64,000 nucleotides of DNA, from the NCBI GenBank assembly GCA_030323885.1, contig CM059187.1:139642089-139706088 (forward strand). Direction: 5' to 3'. This DNA comes from Branchipolynoe longqiensis (taxonomy: Eukaryota; Annelida; Polychaeta; Phyllodocida; Polynoidae). The notes beneath the pieces are model-generated. The model was not told the origin of the DNA, searched no databases, and saw only the letters and a list, made by a program, of their open reading frames with translations. Shown here piece after piece: positions 54,301 to 64,000 of the stretch (within the stretch, counting starts at the first letter, position 1; each line of letters opens with the position of its first letter). The position numbers were made by a program, and so were the translations under genes.

Positions 54301-54897
54301 GTGTCGATTTTTAGTGCTTTAATGTGCACTCCCACATAGCATGTTGCTGGTGCATGAGCTATCATGAACCCTATTATGACCACTACCTGAGCCTTTTCTA
54401 TTCGCTTTTCGGGAAAAAGTCAAGCTTACGGCATCTCGCAACCGCGCCGCCAATGAGTAAAATCACATTTTAATGTCTGGATGCATCAAACTTTTCGGCG
54501 TGGGGGGGAAAAGTTGGATGTCAGCGCAAGGTAGTGGACGTCGGTCGGAGTAGCGTCGGTCCGACGTTGTGGTAACGTATGTTAATACAAAACAAAAAAA
54601 GTTTGGCACAACATGTGGCTAACGTGCCTCTCGCGCGCACATCATTTACCTAGCGTTGGCATAACGTGCTCCCAACGTTCCGCTAGCGACCGTTAAACGT
54701 GTTGCACAACGTATGAGAGCGTAGTTAGTGCCAGCGCCTGAGTGACACATGTCCAATGACAGTCCAGCGCATTTCGGCGTTGCGCCAGCGTGCACCCAGC
54801 GCGCACGACATTGGCGTAATTCGTGAGTAATGCATGCTAACGTGTGTGGGTGGGGGGGGCACCCGACCCACCCGCGCCTTGGGTATATGAGGAGACG
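54301..54897. other. unassigned sequence rich in AACGT words
   Basis: Contains many ACGTTG/CAACGT words (54530-54720), then a GGTGGGGGGGGCACCC stretch. It may be the 5' part of the element carrying the adjacent ORF. Confidence 0.35.
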
Positions 54898-55535
54898 ATG
54901 GAGATGCAGTCCACATCTCCATCGCCTTCTCGGTCCCGCTCCTCGTCCGCTGACACCACCCCATCAAACATGCAGCAGGGGCCAGACAAGAGGAGGGTGA
55001 GGAAGTGCGACTGCACTCTGACCGCAGCAGACGAGGAGCTGATGCTGGAGTTCCAGCCTGAGCTGCAGACCGGGCGCGGTGGCCTAATCGGTAGAGCATG
55101 GGCCTCACGTGTGGAAGGTCGAGAGTTTGGTTCCCGGTCGAGTCAAACCAATGACTTTAAAATTGATACTTGTCACTTCCTCGCCTGGCACTCGGCATTA
55201 ATAGTATAGGGCAAGGACTGGTTAGCTCAGTGTCAGGATAATGTGACTGAGTGGGACATCGGGTCATGGTGCCGCCAGCCTGATTTCCCAGTGGGGCAGC
55301 ACTATAAAGTCGCCATGAGTGCGCACTGTCACAAGTTGGTAGCCATCCTGATATGACCTTAGATGTTGCTAGGATGTAAAACAACAAACAAACTGAGCTG
55401 CAGATCGGGCTGGACGAGCAGCGGGGCAGACCCAGACCCCCAGCCGTGGCCCGAGGCAGGGCGAAGGAGGACAGCTGCCTGATGACAACTCTTCAGCAGC
55501 CAGTCGATGAGTCGGGGGAGCTGCTGGAGACCTGA
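54898..55535 (+). pseudogene. unidentified ORF (about 100 codons) split by a SINE-A
   Basis: The ATG at 54898 opens a Ser/Pro-rich frame (TSPSPSRSRSSSADTT), then KRRVRKCDCTLTAADEELML. It is interrupted at 55069. After the SINE and one copy of its duplication the same frame resumes at 55404 and stops at 55535. LTAADEELML is reminiscent of small accessory proteins of Harbinger-type transposons, but I am not sure. The GC-rich codon use differs from the AT-rich surroundings. Confidence 0.5.
55069..55392 (+). mobile_element. SINE-A, complete, with 11-bp TSD
   Basis: 324 bp, tRNA head at left: A box GGTGGCCTAATCGG, B box GAGTTTGGTTCCC, tail ACAACAAACAAA. CTGAGCTGCAG duplicated at 55058-55068 and 55393-55403. 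Confidence 0.95.
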
Positions 55536-55598
55536 AGCCGGCTGCATCACGGGCCATGACAGTGGGACCGGCCTTTGGTAATTTCGCCAGGGACGCGA

Positions 55599-56145
55599 TG
55601 GGGGGGGGGGGGGGGATTCTTTTTGTATCGCTGGGGGGGGGGGGGGGGGGAGTACTTTTATTTATCAATTCATGGCTTGGTTTGGGGGGGGGGGGGGGTT
55701 ATTCCCTACCTCTATTCACACAGCGGCTGGCTTGGTTTGAGGGGGGGGGGTTTACATTCTTTTAATTATTGTTTCATATATCTCACGGACTGGGGTACTT
55801 TTTTTTTTTTACTATTTCAGGAGGGGAGATTATTTTAATAATTATTTGTGTATCTCTGAGAGGGGGGGGGGGGGGTAATTCTTGTTTATATTTGTTCCTA
55901 TCTCAGGAGGGGGAGGGGATTATTTTAATAATTCTTTTTGTATCTGAGAGGGGGGGGGGGTGATTCTTTTTGTATCGCTGAGGGGGATACTTTTATTGAT
56001 CTATTCATGGCTTGGTTTTTTGTATTTTTTAGGGGGGGGGGGGTTATTTCCTACCTCTATTCACTCAGCGGCTGGCCTGGTTTGGGGGGGGGGGGGCTTT
56101 CACATTCGTTTAATTATTGTTTTCTATATCTCGGGGAAGGGGGTT
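55599..56145. repeat. tandem repeat with long G runs
   Basis: A segment with TTCTTTTTGTATCGCTG, ATTCATGGCTTGG and CAGCGGCTGG recurs about 356 bp apart. G runs of 9-18 separate AT-rich spacers. Confidence 0.88.
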
Positions 56146-56826
56146 GTCATGGCAACATGACGTCATAGATGGAAATTGAATCATACGGACAGTGACGTGT
56201 CAGAGCTCAGACTGTTTGGTCGAGCCTGATACGGGTTGCTTTGTTTATTATTAACTACTTACGTTAGAAGTAGATCAACATTTTAAAATTAACATTTAAT
56301 CTCAGTTTTAGCCTTCCACTATATAATCTCTACATATAAGTCAATGGGGGGGATAAAACCAATTAGTCATGATTATAGTGGCAGGGTAATGTTTACATTA
56401 AACAAAAAAATTATACGTATTTTCAGAAACAGTGGACGCAGTGCATTTGTAATACACCCCTCTCAGATACAAAAAGGGCTTCTGCGCGCAGTTTGAAACT
56501 TGAAAGCGCCGGTCGATTTTGGCGCATGCGCAGTGCATCCGCGCATGGCAGGGGCGACAGCTGAGAGCGTAAAACGACGGAGGGCCAAACCCGCCACACC
56601 GGATGTGACTCCCTTTCCCTGGGCCACGAGTAGCCTGGAGGCTAAGTGCCGAAGTGGTTAAGATATAAAAGGCCGGTATTATTTTCCCGACCGTCAGAAC
56701 CTTGAAGGAATTTGATCTTTCATGCATGACGGTTGTGCCCCGAGTGATGAAAGTGAAAATTTGTGCATGACCACCATGCGTGCAATATTAAATTCCGTCA
56801 CTCGGTAGGCCTACATGATGGTCCGT
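56146..56826. other. unassigned sequence with a TATA-like motif
   Basis: GGCGCATGCGCAGTGC at 56520-56535 and GATATAAAAGGCC at 56663-56675 could mark a promoter, but no downstream exon was found. Confidence 0.35.
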
Positions 56827-57326
56827 GTGTGGCGTGCTCAGCCGTGTCCCGTGCTCAGACGTGTACCTGTACTCAAACTCAAGGCATTGTCAATGGTCGT
56901 GAGTAATTTTCATACAGAAAATACAGAACAAGTAAAATATCTCTAAAACTACACCACCTATTAACAAATCGTTTGGTACACATATAGAAAACATCTTCAC
57001 CAAAAAGATTATATTAAATTTATACGGTTAGGGTTCTTGATCTCTATTAATTCTGATTAAAACTAATGTTTTGCACTGCACGTACTGTCAAACTCAAGGC
57101 ATTGTCAATGGTGGTGAGCAATCTTCATACAGAAAGTCCAGGAAAAGTGAAATATCTCTAAAACCACACCACCTAGAAACAAATCGCTTGGTACACATTT
57201 AGAAAACATCTTTACCAAAAACATTATATTAAATTTATAAGGTTAGTGACTTACGACCATTAACAATGCCTTGAGTTTGAGTATAGGTACACGGCTGAGC
57301 ACGGGACATGGCTGAGCACGCCACAC
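56827..57326. mobile_element. 500-bp element with ~70-bp inverted ends
   Basis: The left end GTGTGGCGTGCTCAGCCGTG matches the right end inverted, and the match extends through ACTCAAACTCAAGGCATTGT. Internally a block of about 180 bp is directly repeated. Related sequence at 58790-59060. Confidence 0.9.
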
Positions 57327-57559
57327 CGGTAAATAATACTGAACTTCTTCAATTGCGGGCATGACTGTCATGTAGGCCAACACAAGACCAAATTCATTCA
57401 CCGTGGATTAGTAATTTTGGTGGAATTCTAATAAAAATTGAATTAATTTGAGCGACAGATGTGTGCAAAGTTTGATTGTAGGCCTAATAGCCGACTACAG
57501 GTCGATAGATCTATGAGGAGAACAAGGGTGTGGTTGATCAACAAAGCATTGAAGAATAG

Positions 57560-57955
57560 CCGGTGTAGCAGGAAATCGCAAACCCTGTAAATCGCAAACC
57601 CCCACTTGTGATTTCCTAGGAAATCGCAAACCCCCATGCCATATATGGGCATGGGGGGTTTGCGATTTCCTAGGAAATCACATATCCCCCCTGGAGATCA
57701 CAAACCCCCCATGTTACTGATACACCACTCCGTACCAGGTTTAAGGGCGGTGTTAGGTACCGATTAGGCCCAAATCTATTCAATGTTATCATATGTAACA
57801 GAATTACATACTCAAAAAGTGAAATTTGATCAAATTAACCCTAAAATCGAAGTGATATTAACGCCGCCGCTAGAGCGGGGGTTTGTGATTTCCTAGTAAA
57901 TCGCAAACCCCGGGATGTGCAATTTCCAGGGGTTTGCGATTTACTGCCACACCGG
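57560..57955. mobile_element. GGAAATCGCAAACCCCC inverted-repeat element
   Basis: Ends CCGGTGTAGCAGGAAATCGC and GCGATTTACTGCCACACCGG are inverted. Inside, 57619-57670 is a near-perfect palindrome centred near 57644. A foldback FB fragment occupies 57749-57875. Confidence 0.88.
57749..57875. mobile_element. foldback element FB fragment
   Basis: AATCTATTCAATGTTATCAT, AACAGAATTACATAC and AACCCTAAAATCGAAG match the inner arms of FB copies 1 and 2. Confidence 0.82.
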
Positions 57956-58024
57956 GTTCGTTACCGTCACAGTCATGTAGGACCCTACACAAAACCAAAT
58001 CTACATGTTGTGTGTATGTCTGAA

Positions 58025-58142
58025 AATGAGGAGGAGGGAGGGAGAGGGGGGCGGGAGGGAGGGGGGAGAGAGAGAGAGGGAGGAGGGAGGGAAAGAGGGA
58101 TGGATAGAGGGCGGGAGAGGGGGTGGGGTGGGGAGAGAGATA
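58025..58142. repeat. GGGAGAGGGAGG purine repeat
   Basis: Polypurine low-complexity tract. Frames rich in Gly, Arg and Glu across it are artefacts. Confidence 0.85.
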
Positions 58143-58515
58143 ATTAGAATCTACACAAATAAACGAAATAATTCAGTCACAGTATTTCCAAAGCAGGTGG
58201 TAGGCCATGTTGCTGAAAGTATGTCGCCTATTTTACCGCAAGCTATCAACAGTGAACTATGTACTCGTTCCTTCGTGAAGGGGAACTATTACTTATATAG
58301 GGGAACTATTACTTATATATGAGGTTTAAATGAGGTCATGGGATGAGACACCGAGTCAAGTAGGAGGAAGCGTCTTAATTAAATCTCACGTGACCTACTT
58401 CAGAAGTAATGCGTTACCGAACACGAATGACGTCACGGGATGAGACACGACATCAGGTAATAGACTACATCACGGTTCCAGCGGAGCGGTGCATTGTGGG
58501 ATGGGTCAGAGCAAA

Positions 58516-58543
58516 CCCCCCCCCCCCCCCCCCCCCCCCCCCC
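58516..58543. repeat. poly(C) run, 28 bp
   Basis: Uninterrupted C run; the true length may be affected by sequencing or assembly. Confidence 0.9.
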
Positions 58544-58789
58544 AAAAGCACATGGCACATACTAATACACTGGGTGCAGCTATGAAATGTGCTAGTTTCA
58601 GCTCATCTCAGCTCTTGTTTGAAACATAGAATACTAACTAAAAATATATATATAATAAATTAAGATATTAATCTTTTATCCAGCATTGCATGTACATCAA
58701 TAGAATCAGCACATCTTATGCCATGTGCATTTAGATTTAGAAAGATCTAGGCACTCAGACTAGTGTTAGAGCCACAGCCAGAGTACTCA

Positions 58790-59060
58790 ATGCATTGTCA
58801 ATGGCAGTGAGTAATCTCCATACAGAAAAAGTAAAATATTGATAAAACCACACCACCTAGGCACAAACCGCTTGGAACACATATAGAAAACAGGTTTAAC
58901 AAAAAGATTATATTAAATTGATACGGTTAGGGTTTTGGATTTCTATTAATTTTGAATAAAACTGACGTTTTAAAATGCGCGTATAGGCAAACTCAATGGC
59001 CGTACGCCTTTGCTTTGCTCCCAAGGCCGTTTTCAGCGCATGCGCAGTAGGAACCGTGAT
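58790..59060. repeat. diverged relative of the 56827 element
   Basis: Shares CATTGTCAATGG, AACCACACCACCTAG, AGATTATATTAAATT and ends GCGCATGCGCAGTAGG. Confidence 0.8.
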
Positions 59061-59287
59061 GTAGTCTATAGGAAGTCTCAATTAATTTCACGTGAACACG
59101 TGAAGTAAGAGATTACCCACTAGGCTACTAATGCGTCATATGGAGATACTCAGATAGTAGGAAGTCTCACAATTAACTGCAACATGATATACCGAAAAGT
59201 AACATATTTAGTCACTAACGCACACATAATCTATTTTACTCGGACAAGTTGACGTAGATGCATAAGCAGAGTTCATATTTCAAACTG

Positions 59288-59693
59288 TTAATGGCATAGT
59301 CCTATGGTTTTGACTTTCTATCTTTAAAAAAAAAAAATATATATATATATAATATATTAAATTTAACTAGACGGAATGGCCGAATGAGTCAGAGCGTCCG
59401 TCTCCCATGTTGGTAGATAATGGGATCATGTGTTTGAATCCTGGTCGAGTCAAACCAATGACTGAAAAATTGATACTTGTCACTTCCTAGCCAGATGCTC
59501 GGCATTACTAGGATAGGGCAAGGAGCAGTGGAATGAGGAAGACCAGTCGTCTGCGACTGAAATTTCCCCTGCTTAAACAACTAATGTACCAACAACAAAA
59601 AAGTTGATCGTTATGTACAGCCTACTACATTATCTACCTTACTTTAGTTTGAAGTAACTTTTATTTTAAATGGCTAACTTTTGATATATTTGT
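59288..59693 (+). mobile_element. TTAA-MITE split by SINE-A, 3' truncated
   Basis: Left end TTAATGGCATAGTCCTATGG. The MITE interior resumes at about 59625 (CTACCTTACTTTAGTTTGAAG) and breaks off after GATATATTTG. Confidence 0.82.
59370..59604 (+). mobile_element. SINE-A with a SINE-C-type tail
   Basis: Head GACGGAATGGCCGAATGAG and body of SINE-A up to CTAGGATAGGGCAAGGAGC, then the SINE-C terminal block GACCAGTCGTCTGCGACTG. Confidence 0.88.
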
Positions 59694-60004
59694 GTGCATC
59701 TGTTCATACACATTGGAAGTGTACATAGGTAGGCCTATTATCAATGGTGCAAGCCTTGAGAAATGAGTCGTTTGTCAGAAAATTTAATTTGGAGTAGTAG
59801 AAGCGCACACCGAGAAGGTGCTGCAATAGTGTCCCCACTGCAAGTGTACTCATGAACCTCTATGAGGGAGTAGATGCAACAATTCAAACCTTATCAACAC
59901 AAATTCAACCATCAGCACAGCAGAGTTACTGATGACACGACATACCATTAACCCGTTAACTGGAACTATGGCAGATGGTAGCAGTATGTTGATGGCATTG
60001 ATGC

Positions 60005-60364
60005 TTATAGCTGCATAGTCCGATGAAAACATCAAATTTTCAAAACCAAAACTGTTATCTAGATCTAATTCTACATATCTAATTTAGATACTGGTGTACA
60101 TATCAAACATTTGACGCCACATAGAAAGGAATACTGAGGCAATTTAATAGAACCTGTTACTGCAGAAACCTATGGTGTCAGAGTGTTGGCCTGCTTAGCA
60201 AAATTAATTTCCCACGTTCACACTATAAATATCTCCAAAGTTAGCCATTTATTTAAAATCAAAGTTACTTCAAACTAAAGAAAGGTACATTATAATGACC
60301 AACCTAATGTATTTATCTCAGAAAATGACAGAAACTCAAAAGCATCGGACTATGCAACATTTAA
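60005..60364 (-). mobile_element. TTAA-MITE, full length
   Basis: Inverted copy; right end CGGACTATGCAACATTTAA. Its right edge lies 13 bases from the ATG of the next ORF. Confidence 0.88.
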
Positions 60365-60377
60365 TCAGGAATGGCCA

Positions 60378-60830
60378 TTGGATGGTACGGCGGATCGGCC
60401 AGAGGCTCAAGGAGATATGGCGATAGTTGAACATGAGGAGGAACACAACTTACGTCGACAATTTGAACAACATGTGTGTGGGTGGAGGAAGGAATGGTTT
60501 AGATCAGTTTTGCCATCCCAATTATCAAGGACTGAGGAAGAAATTAATGGCAGAATGACAAAATCAACAAAATGTCATAAATGTTCCAAGTATCGTATGC
60601 AACATCGATCAGGGTCGAGCAGTGTCATGACTTCTCTTTATGTTAAACATCAAGTTTTCTATACGGACAGTTTATTAAGTGAGGACCTAAAACACAATAA
60701 ATCACATGAAAAACACAAAAATGAAGTAAGTTCTTGTTGCATAATTACACAAAAGGAGGAAATTGTGTTTAAAAGAATTAAAGGTTATAAAATTGATAGC
60801 TATAAAGAATTGATACCCGTCGAAAGATAA
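60378..60830 (+). CDS. hypothetical zinc-finger-like protein, 150 aa, probably transposon-derived
   Basis: Uninterrupted 150-codon frame. Residues about 65-110 hold KCHKC followed by SEDLKHNKSHEKHKNE, a Cys-Cys...His-His spacing like the TTF/BED-type fingers of hAT-derived ZNF862-like proteins. No transposase catalytic or dimerisation domain follows, so it is a fragment or a small domesticated protein. The rest is charged and unrecognised. The start lies directly after a TTAA-MITE. Whether it is expressed cannot be told. Confidence 0.4.
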   Translation: MDGTADRPEAQGDMAIVEHEEEHNLRRQFEQHVCGWRKEWFRSVLPSQLSRTEEEINGRMTKSTKCHKCSKYRMQHRSGSSSVMTSLYVKHQVFYTDSLLSEDLKHNKSHEKHKNEVSSCCIITQKEEIVFKRIKGYKIDSYKELIPVER

Positions 60831-61229
60831 TGCGGTCTTAGGAATACAGGTACCATTAATATGGAATTAATGTTCGGGTATTTTTTGTATGGCCACCTTA
60901 ATTATAAAGCATGTACAACAAGTATTATCAGAATTTTAGGGCGTCAGACTGGGAAACTTGAGAAAATTGTTTATATGCATGAAATGTAGGCTACACCTAA
61001 TAATATTGGCACAAGGGCAGCCATGCTAGTATTTTACACAACATTATTGTGGAAATGACACATTACTAAGGGTGAATTAAAAACTGAACAGAAGAGTGTT
61101 TTCTTTAAGTGGAGTATGTTGACATTATGTTGAGTATGTTGACCATGCAATTTAAGAAAATAGTTTCACTGGGAAATAAAACTATGTGATATATAGAGCC
61201 TACCAGGTAATGTTCAAATATAGGTTTAG
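60831..61229. other. unassigned AT-rich sequence
   Basis: No gene or repeat recognised between the zinc-finger-like ORF and the DIRS-like remnant. Confidence 0.4.
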
Positions 61230-62330
61230 ATTCAATAAAGGAATATCCCTTTGGTGGTGAACTCGCGGAACCAGCAGACATCGCATCGCGCCTTAGGTCG
61301 AGTTCCACGTCAGCGACCCCACGGGCGTGGGCGGCGCGTAGGCTTCGGAGAATGCGATACATGAATTTCCTGGCAGGTGGAATGCATGTGCTGATGTGGG
61401 CGAGGCATCCCAGGAGTCACTGGAGCACCTTCCTGGTGAGGGTCGGACATCCAAGCCAGAGGTCGCGGTCGCGAATGACATCATCAAGTTTCTGGTCTGG
61501 TATGCGGAGGACCAGCGCCGCCTAGTCGAGCTCGATCCCAAGCCAGACTAACTTCACGGTAGGGGGCAGCACTTGTCGAGGGCGAGGGCCAACCCGAGAG
61601 TGGCGCAGATATTGCAGAGGGCATCGAAGGCGCGCATCACCTCCAAGTACAAGACCTCGCAGCCCACGAAGTCATCCACATATACTAGACTGAACTAGCC
61701 ACCCTGCTGCAGGATCCACGAGACCACCATGGTCACGTGGACACAGGCCATGCCAGAGGTGCGGCAGCCGAGGGGCAGGGCGATGTCGAAGTACAGGTGG
61801 CCGTCGACAGTGATGCAGAAAAGAGGCCTCGACAAGGGGTCTGCTCGGAGCGGGCGGTAGGCCCGGGACACATTTGCGGACCAGCAGAAGGCTCCCCTGA
61901 CCTCCAGCACCATCCGGCGGCCGATGTCATAGGCCGCTGGGAGCTTGTATGCATGGGGGCGTCCCAAGTACTCCCTCCTGCGGATGCCCGAGTTGACGCT
62001 CAGACCCGGGGGGATAGGAGAGGTCCACAATGATTCGACGCTTCCCCAGGGTGGACTTGGGGTGTGGGATTATGGGGCTGCACTGAGCACAGGGGAGAAG
62101 GGGGGCACCGCAAAGGGGCCCAGCAGGGTGCCTCTGCGAAGCTCCTCCTTCGCATAAGCCGTAACGTGGTGGGCGTGGTCAGGGTCCTCGCGGTGGTTGC
62201 GGAAGGTGGGTGTCGGCGGGCCGGCGACGGTGTAGTTCGCCGGGAAGCCAAACTCCAGGTGGTCAATCCAACTGGGACTTCTTACCTGGCCTGCCCCTGG
62301 ACTTCTTAGAGTGGCAGCTGGCCTCCGTAT
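61230..62330 (-). pseudogene. DIRS/Ngaro-like reverse transcriptase-RNase H remnant
   Basis: Minus strand, GC-rich. Order: VTAYAKEELRRGTLLGPF, then TSPIPPGLSVNSGI and REYLGRPHAYKLP, VSRAYRPLRADP, DIALPLGCRTSG, the catalytic YVDDF at 61682-61668, and RNase H-proximal IPPARKFMYRI. This arrangement resembles the polymerase of tyrosine-recombinase retrotransposons (DIRS/Ngaro), which copy RNA into a circular intermediate. Stops (61697-61695) and frameshifts break the frame, and it ends near 61230 inside the RNase H region. No recombinase is present. Confidence 0.78.
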
Positions 62331-63400
62331 GGTTTGTGACTATCCTGACATTTGCACAGTAACCTCACACATGGGCGAGCTTTTGGGTGCCCAAGCCATG
62401 CGACTCTCCTTTTGCCACCTTGTCGCACATTCCAGGATCTTTATTCCAGGCTGGGCAGGGCATACACATCGCTGCCTTATCATAGTGGTTGCGGGGTTCA
62501 GCACCCGCTTTTTACTGATGTTGCTTCCCATGCTGGTGGTCGGCCGAGGTCACGGAGGTGGAGCAGCATTTACGGCAGCCGTATCCTTCCAGCCGCCGGG
62601 GAGGCATCCATCCGCTATCCTGGTATCATCTGACGACTGGCCAGGACAGGGTACATTTATTTCTTGGTGGCAGGAGAGGGCCTCCAGGGCGCTTGCCGGG
62701 AAAGCGTGCTGGTACTCGAGGAACTTTAGGCCCAGCATATACTGCTCTCAGGTCGCCTCCCCTTTCTTAATTGATTTGCCTTCATCCCCCCGCTCGACCA
62801 GATCGTAGGGAAATAGATATTTTGTGGAAATACCTTTCTTTCTGGTGTTTGCCTTGCCGTCCGCCGCGGCAAGTACGTGGTCCCTCGGTGTGTCCGCGAT
62901 CGGTGCTCGCTTCGGTGTTGGTGATGGTGAGGACCAAAGGGTCACCCGGCTTGCATGTCGGACGTCGCAGCTTGCTTGGGAGCTGGTGCAACCTCTACAT
63001 GTTATTGCCATTGGAGACGTTGACGACAGCGTCCTGGCATGGTGGGGGTGGTACCAGTCTGTTGATATGGGCCTGTGGCGTGTCGGTGGCATGAGGGGCG
63101 CGGATGGAGAACGGGTGGCTTTGCGGTGGCATATGTTGATGGTAGCGGCAGCCAGGGCGGCGGTGGCTTCCACGAGCACCTTGCTCTGTTCCACCATTTC
63201 TTTACGTTGTTGCTCGGCGTGGATCTCAAGTGCATCCCTTCGCTTCTCGATCACGGCAATGGATTCCTGCATCTTTCTCATGCCGTAGGCTTGCTTCGCT
63301 TTTGCCGACGGCTTCTTCCCGCGGGCGGATTGTCTTGGAGGCGATGATGCCACCGCCGCGTGGTTCGCCCCTGCCATCTTGTGACGTGAACGAGTCGCTC
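62330..63400 (-). pseudogene. DIRS/Ngaro-like gag remnant
   Basis: A 209-codon frame at 63377-62748 contains a basic N-terminus (RQSARGKKPSAKAKQAYG), a coiled-coil-like helix (IAVIEKRRDALEIHAEQQR) and RDHVLAAADGKANTRK near its C-terminus. It continues in other frames with YMLGLKFLEYQHAF and a Cys-rich knuckle (CPAWNKDPGMC, then HTEASCHSKKS) around 62330-62470, followed by the RT. Gag packages element RNA. Interrupted by a stop in the knuckle. Its GC content is far above the neighbouring DNA. Confidence 0.65.
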
Positions 63401-63884
63401 GGGTTGGCTTCGGACGCTGCTATTGTCCTTTTTGTTATGCGCTTCGCCAGTCGACCTCTGGGATGTGTGACTCGCCGTGACCGCTGCCTGTTGCTTTTTG
63501 ACGTAAGTGCCTTTTTTAACTGTATGTAGCTTTGTGACATGGGTATACTTGGGTGGAGATGGAGGTGCCGGTGTGATAAAGAATAACCTTTGAAATCAGA
63601 CCCCGAATGCATATCAAGGGGCGTAGGGGAGGGGGGGGGGGGGGGAGGCGCACATGCACCGCTTGGTGATGTGAGCTTCCTCCCCCGGATCAACCACAAT
63701 TCGGAATTATGGGTGAATAATAATGACAACAAAAATAATGTTTAAATCCAAATACAATTACTCATCTCTAGTTGCATAACACCAATGTATTACAAATAAG
63801 GGCAGAGAAAGCAGTCCGTAATGACACATTTATGGTATAAACCTTTGAGGGATATACTAGGCCCTACATATATATGGTAGTTTG
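63401..63884. other. 5' flank of the DIRS-like remnant, unassigned
   Basis: Contains a G run at 63630-63645. No inverted terminal repeat of a DIRS element could be identified. Confidence 0.4.
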
Positions 63885-64000
63885 TTTGTTGAGGTTTTGC
63901 ATCCTGGCAACATCTAAGGATATATCCGGATGGGTACTAACTTCTGACAGTGTGTACTCATGGTAACTTTATAGTGCTGCCCCACTGAAAGACCAGGCTA
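63885..64000 (-). mobile_element. SINE-A, cut by the window edge
   Basis: Tail complement GTTTGTTTGTTGAGG and body to CCACTGAAAGACCAGGC, continuing beyond 64000. Confidence 0.88.

Noticed and set aside
62311..63288. Long plus-strand frames in the GC-rich region
   Set aside because: Antisense to the DIRS-like gag frame; GC-rich DNA has few stops by chance.

Overview
This is animal nuclear DNA, most likely from a mollusc (probably a gastropod). One intron-rich host gene sits in AT-rich sequence crowded with mobile-element remains: tRNA-derived SINEs, terminal-inverted-repeat MITEs, solo LTRs, a pogo-like transposon, RTE-like and DIRS/Ngaro-like retroelements and several satellites. The lineage call rests on two SINE types of a kind known from molluscs (one with a TAGCTCAGTCGG head and a conserved GGAAAGAGTAGCCTATGTGG core) and on the protein sequence of the host gene. 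I could not run a search.

The one clear host gene is a complete RIO1 kinase (RIOK1) on the minus strand. Its ATG is at 38461 and its TGA at 8623. It has 16 coding exons, all flanked by AG acceptors and GT donors with matching phases, and encodes 551 residues. P-loop, catalytic Lys203, Asp319/Asn324 and metal-binding Asp336 are all present. About 28 kb of intron carries SINEs, MITEs, a 1.46-kb minisatellite, a decayed pogo transposon and an unrecognised decayed coding region with an internal tandem duplication (14.6-16.6 kb).

Left flank (1-8500): a hairpin-rich segment; an LTR; a Ty3/gypsy integrase with its polypurine tract and 3' LTR, broken by two SINEs; and a minus-strand Ty3/gypsy gag-protease-RT remnant with its own LTR, broken by another SINE. 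These insertions are nested, and several are confirmed by target-site duplications.

Right flank (38.5-64 kb): almost entirely repeats. There are inverted-repeat elements carrying GCGCATGCGC palindromes, a GCGTATG-rich element, a textbook solo LTR inside a SINE, G-rich minisatellites, a 5'-truncated RTE-like LINE (52.4-53.4 kb), an ORF split by a SINE (54.9-55.5 kb), a short zinc-finger-like ORF (60.4-60.8 kb) and a DIRS/Ngaro-like gag-RT remnant (61.2-63.4 kb). No second host gene could be established; one weak candidate exon is noted near 48.95 kb.

No bacterial operons, CRISPR arrays or functional RNA genes are seen. SINE-A below means the family with a GGTTCGAACCC B box and an ACAAACAAAC tail; SINE-B is the TAGCTCAGTCGG family; SINE-C is the TGGCGGAGTGG family.
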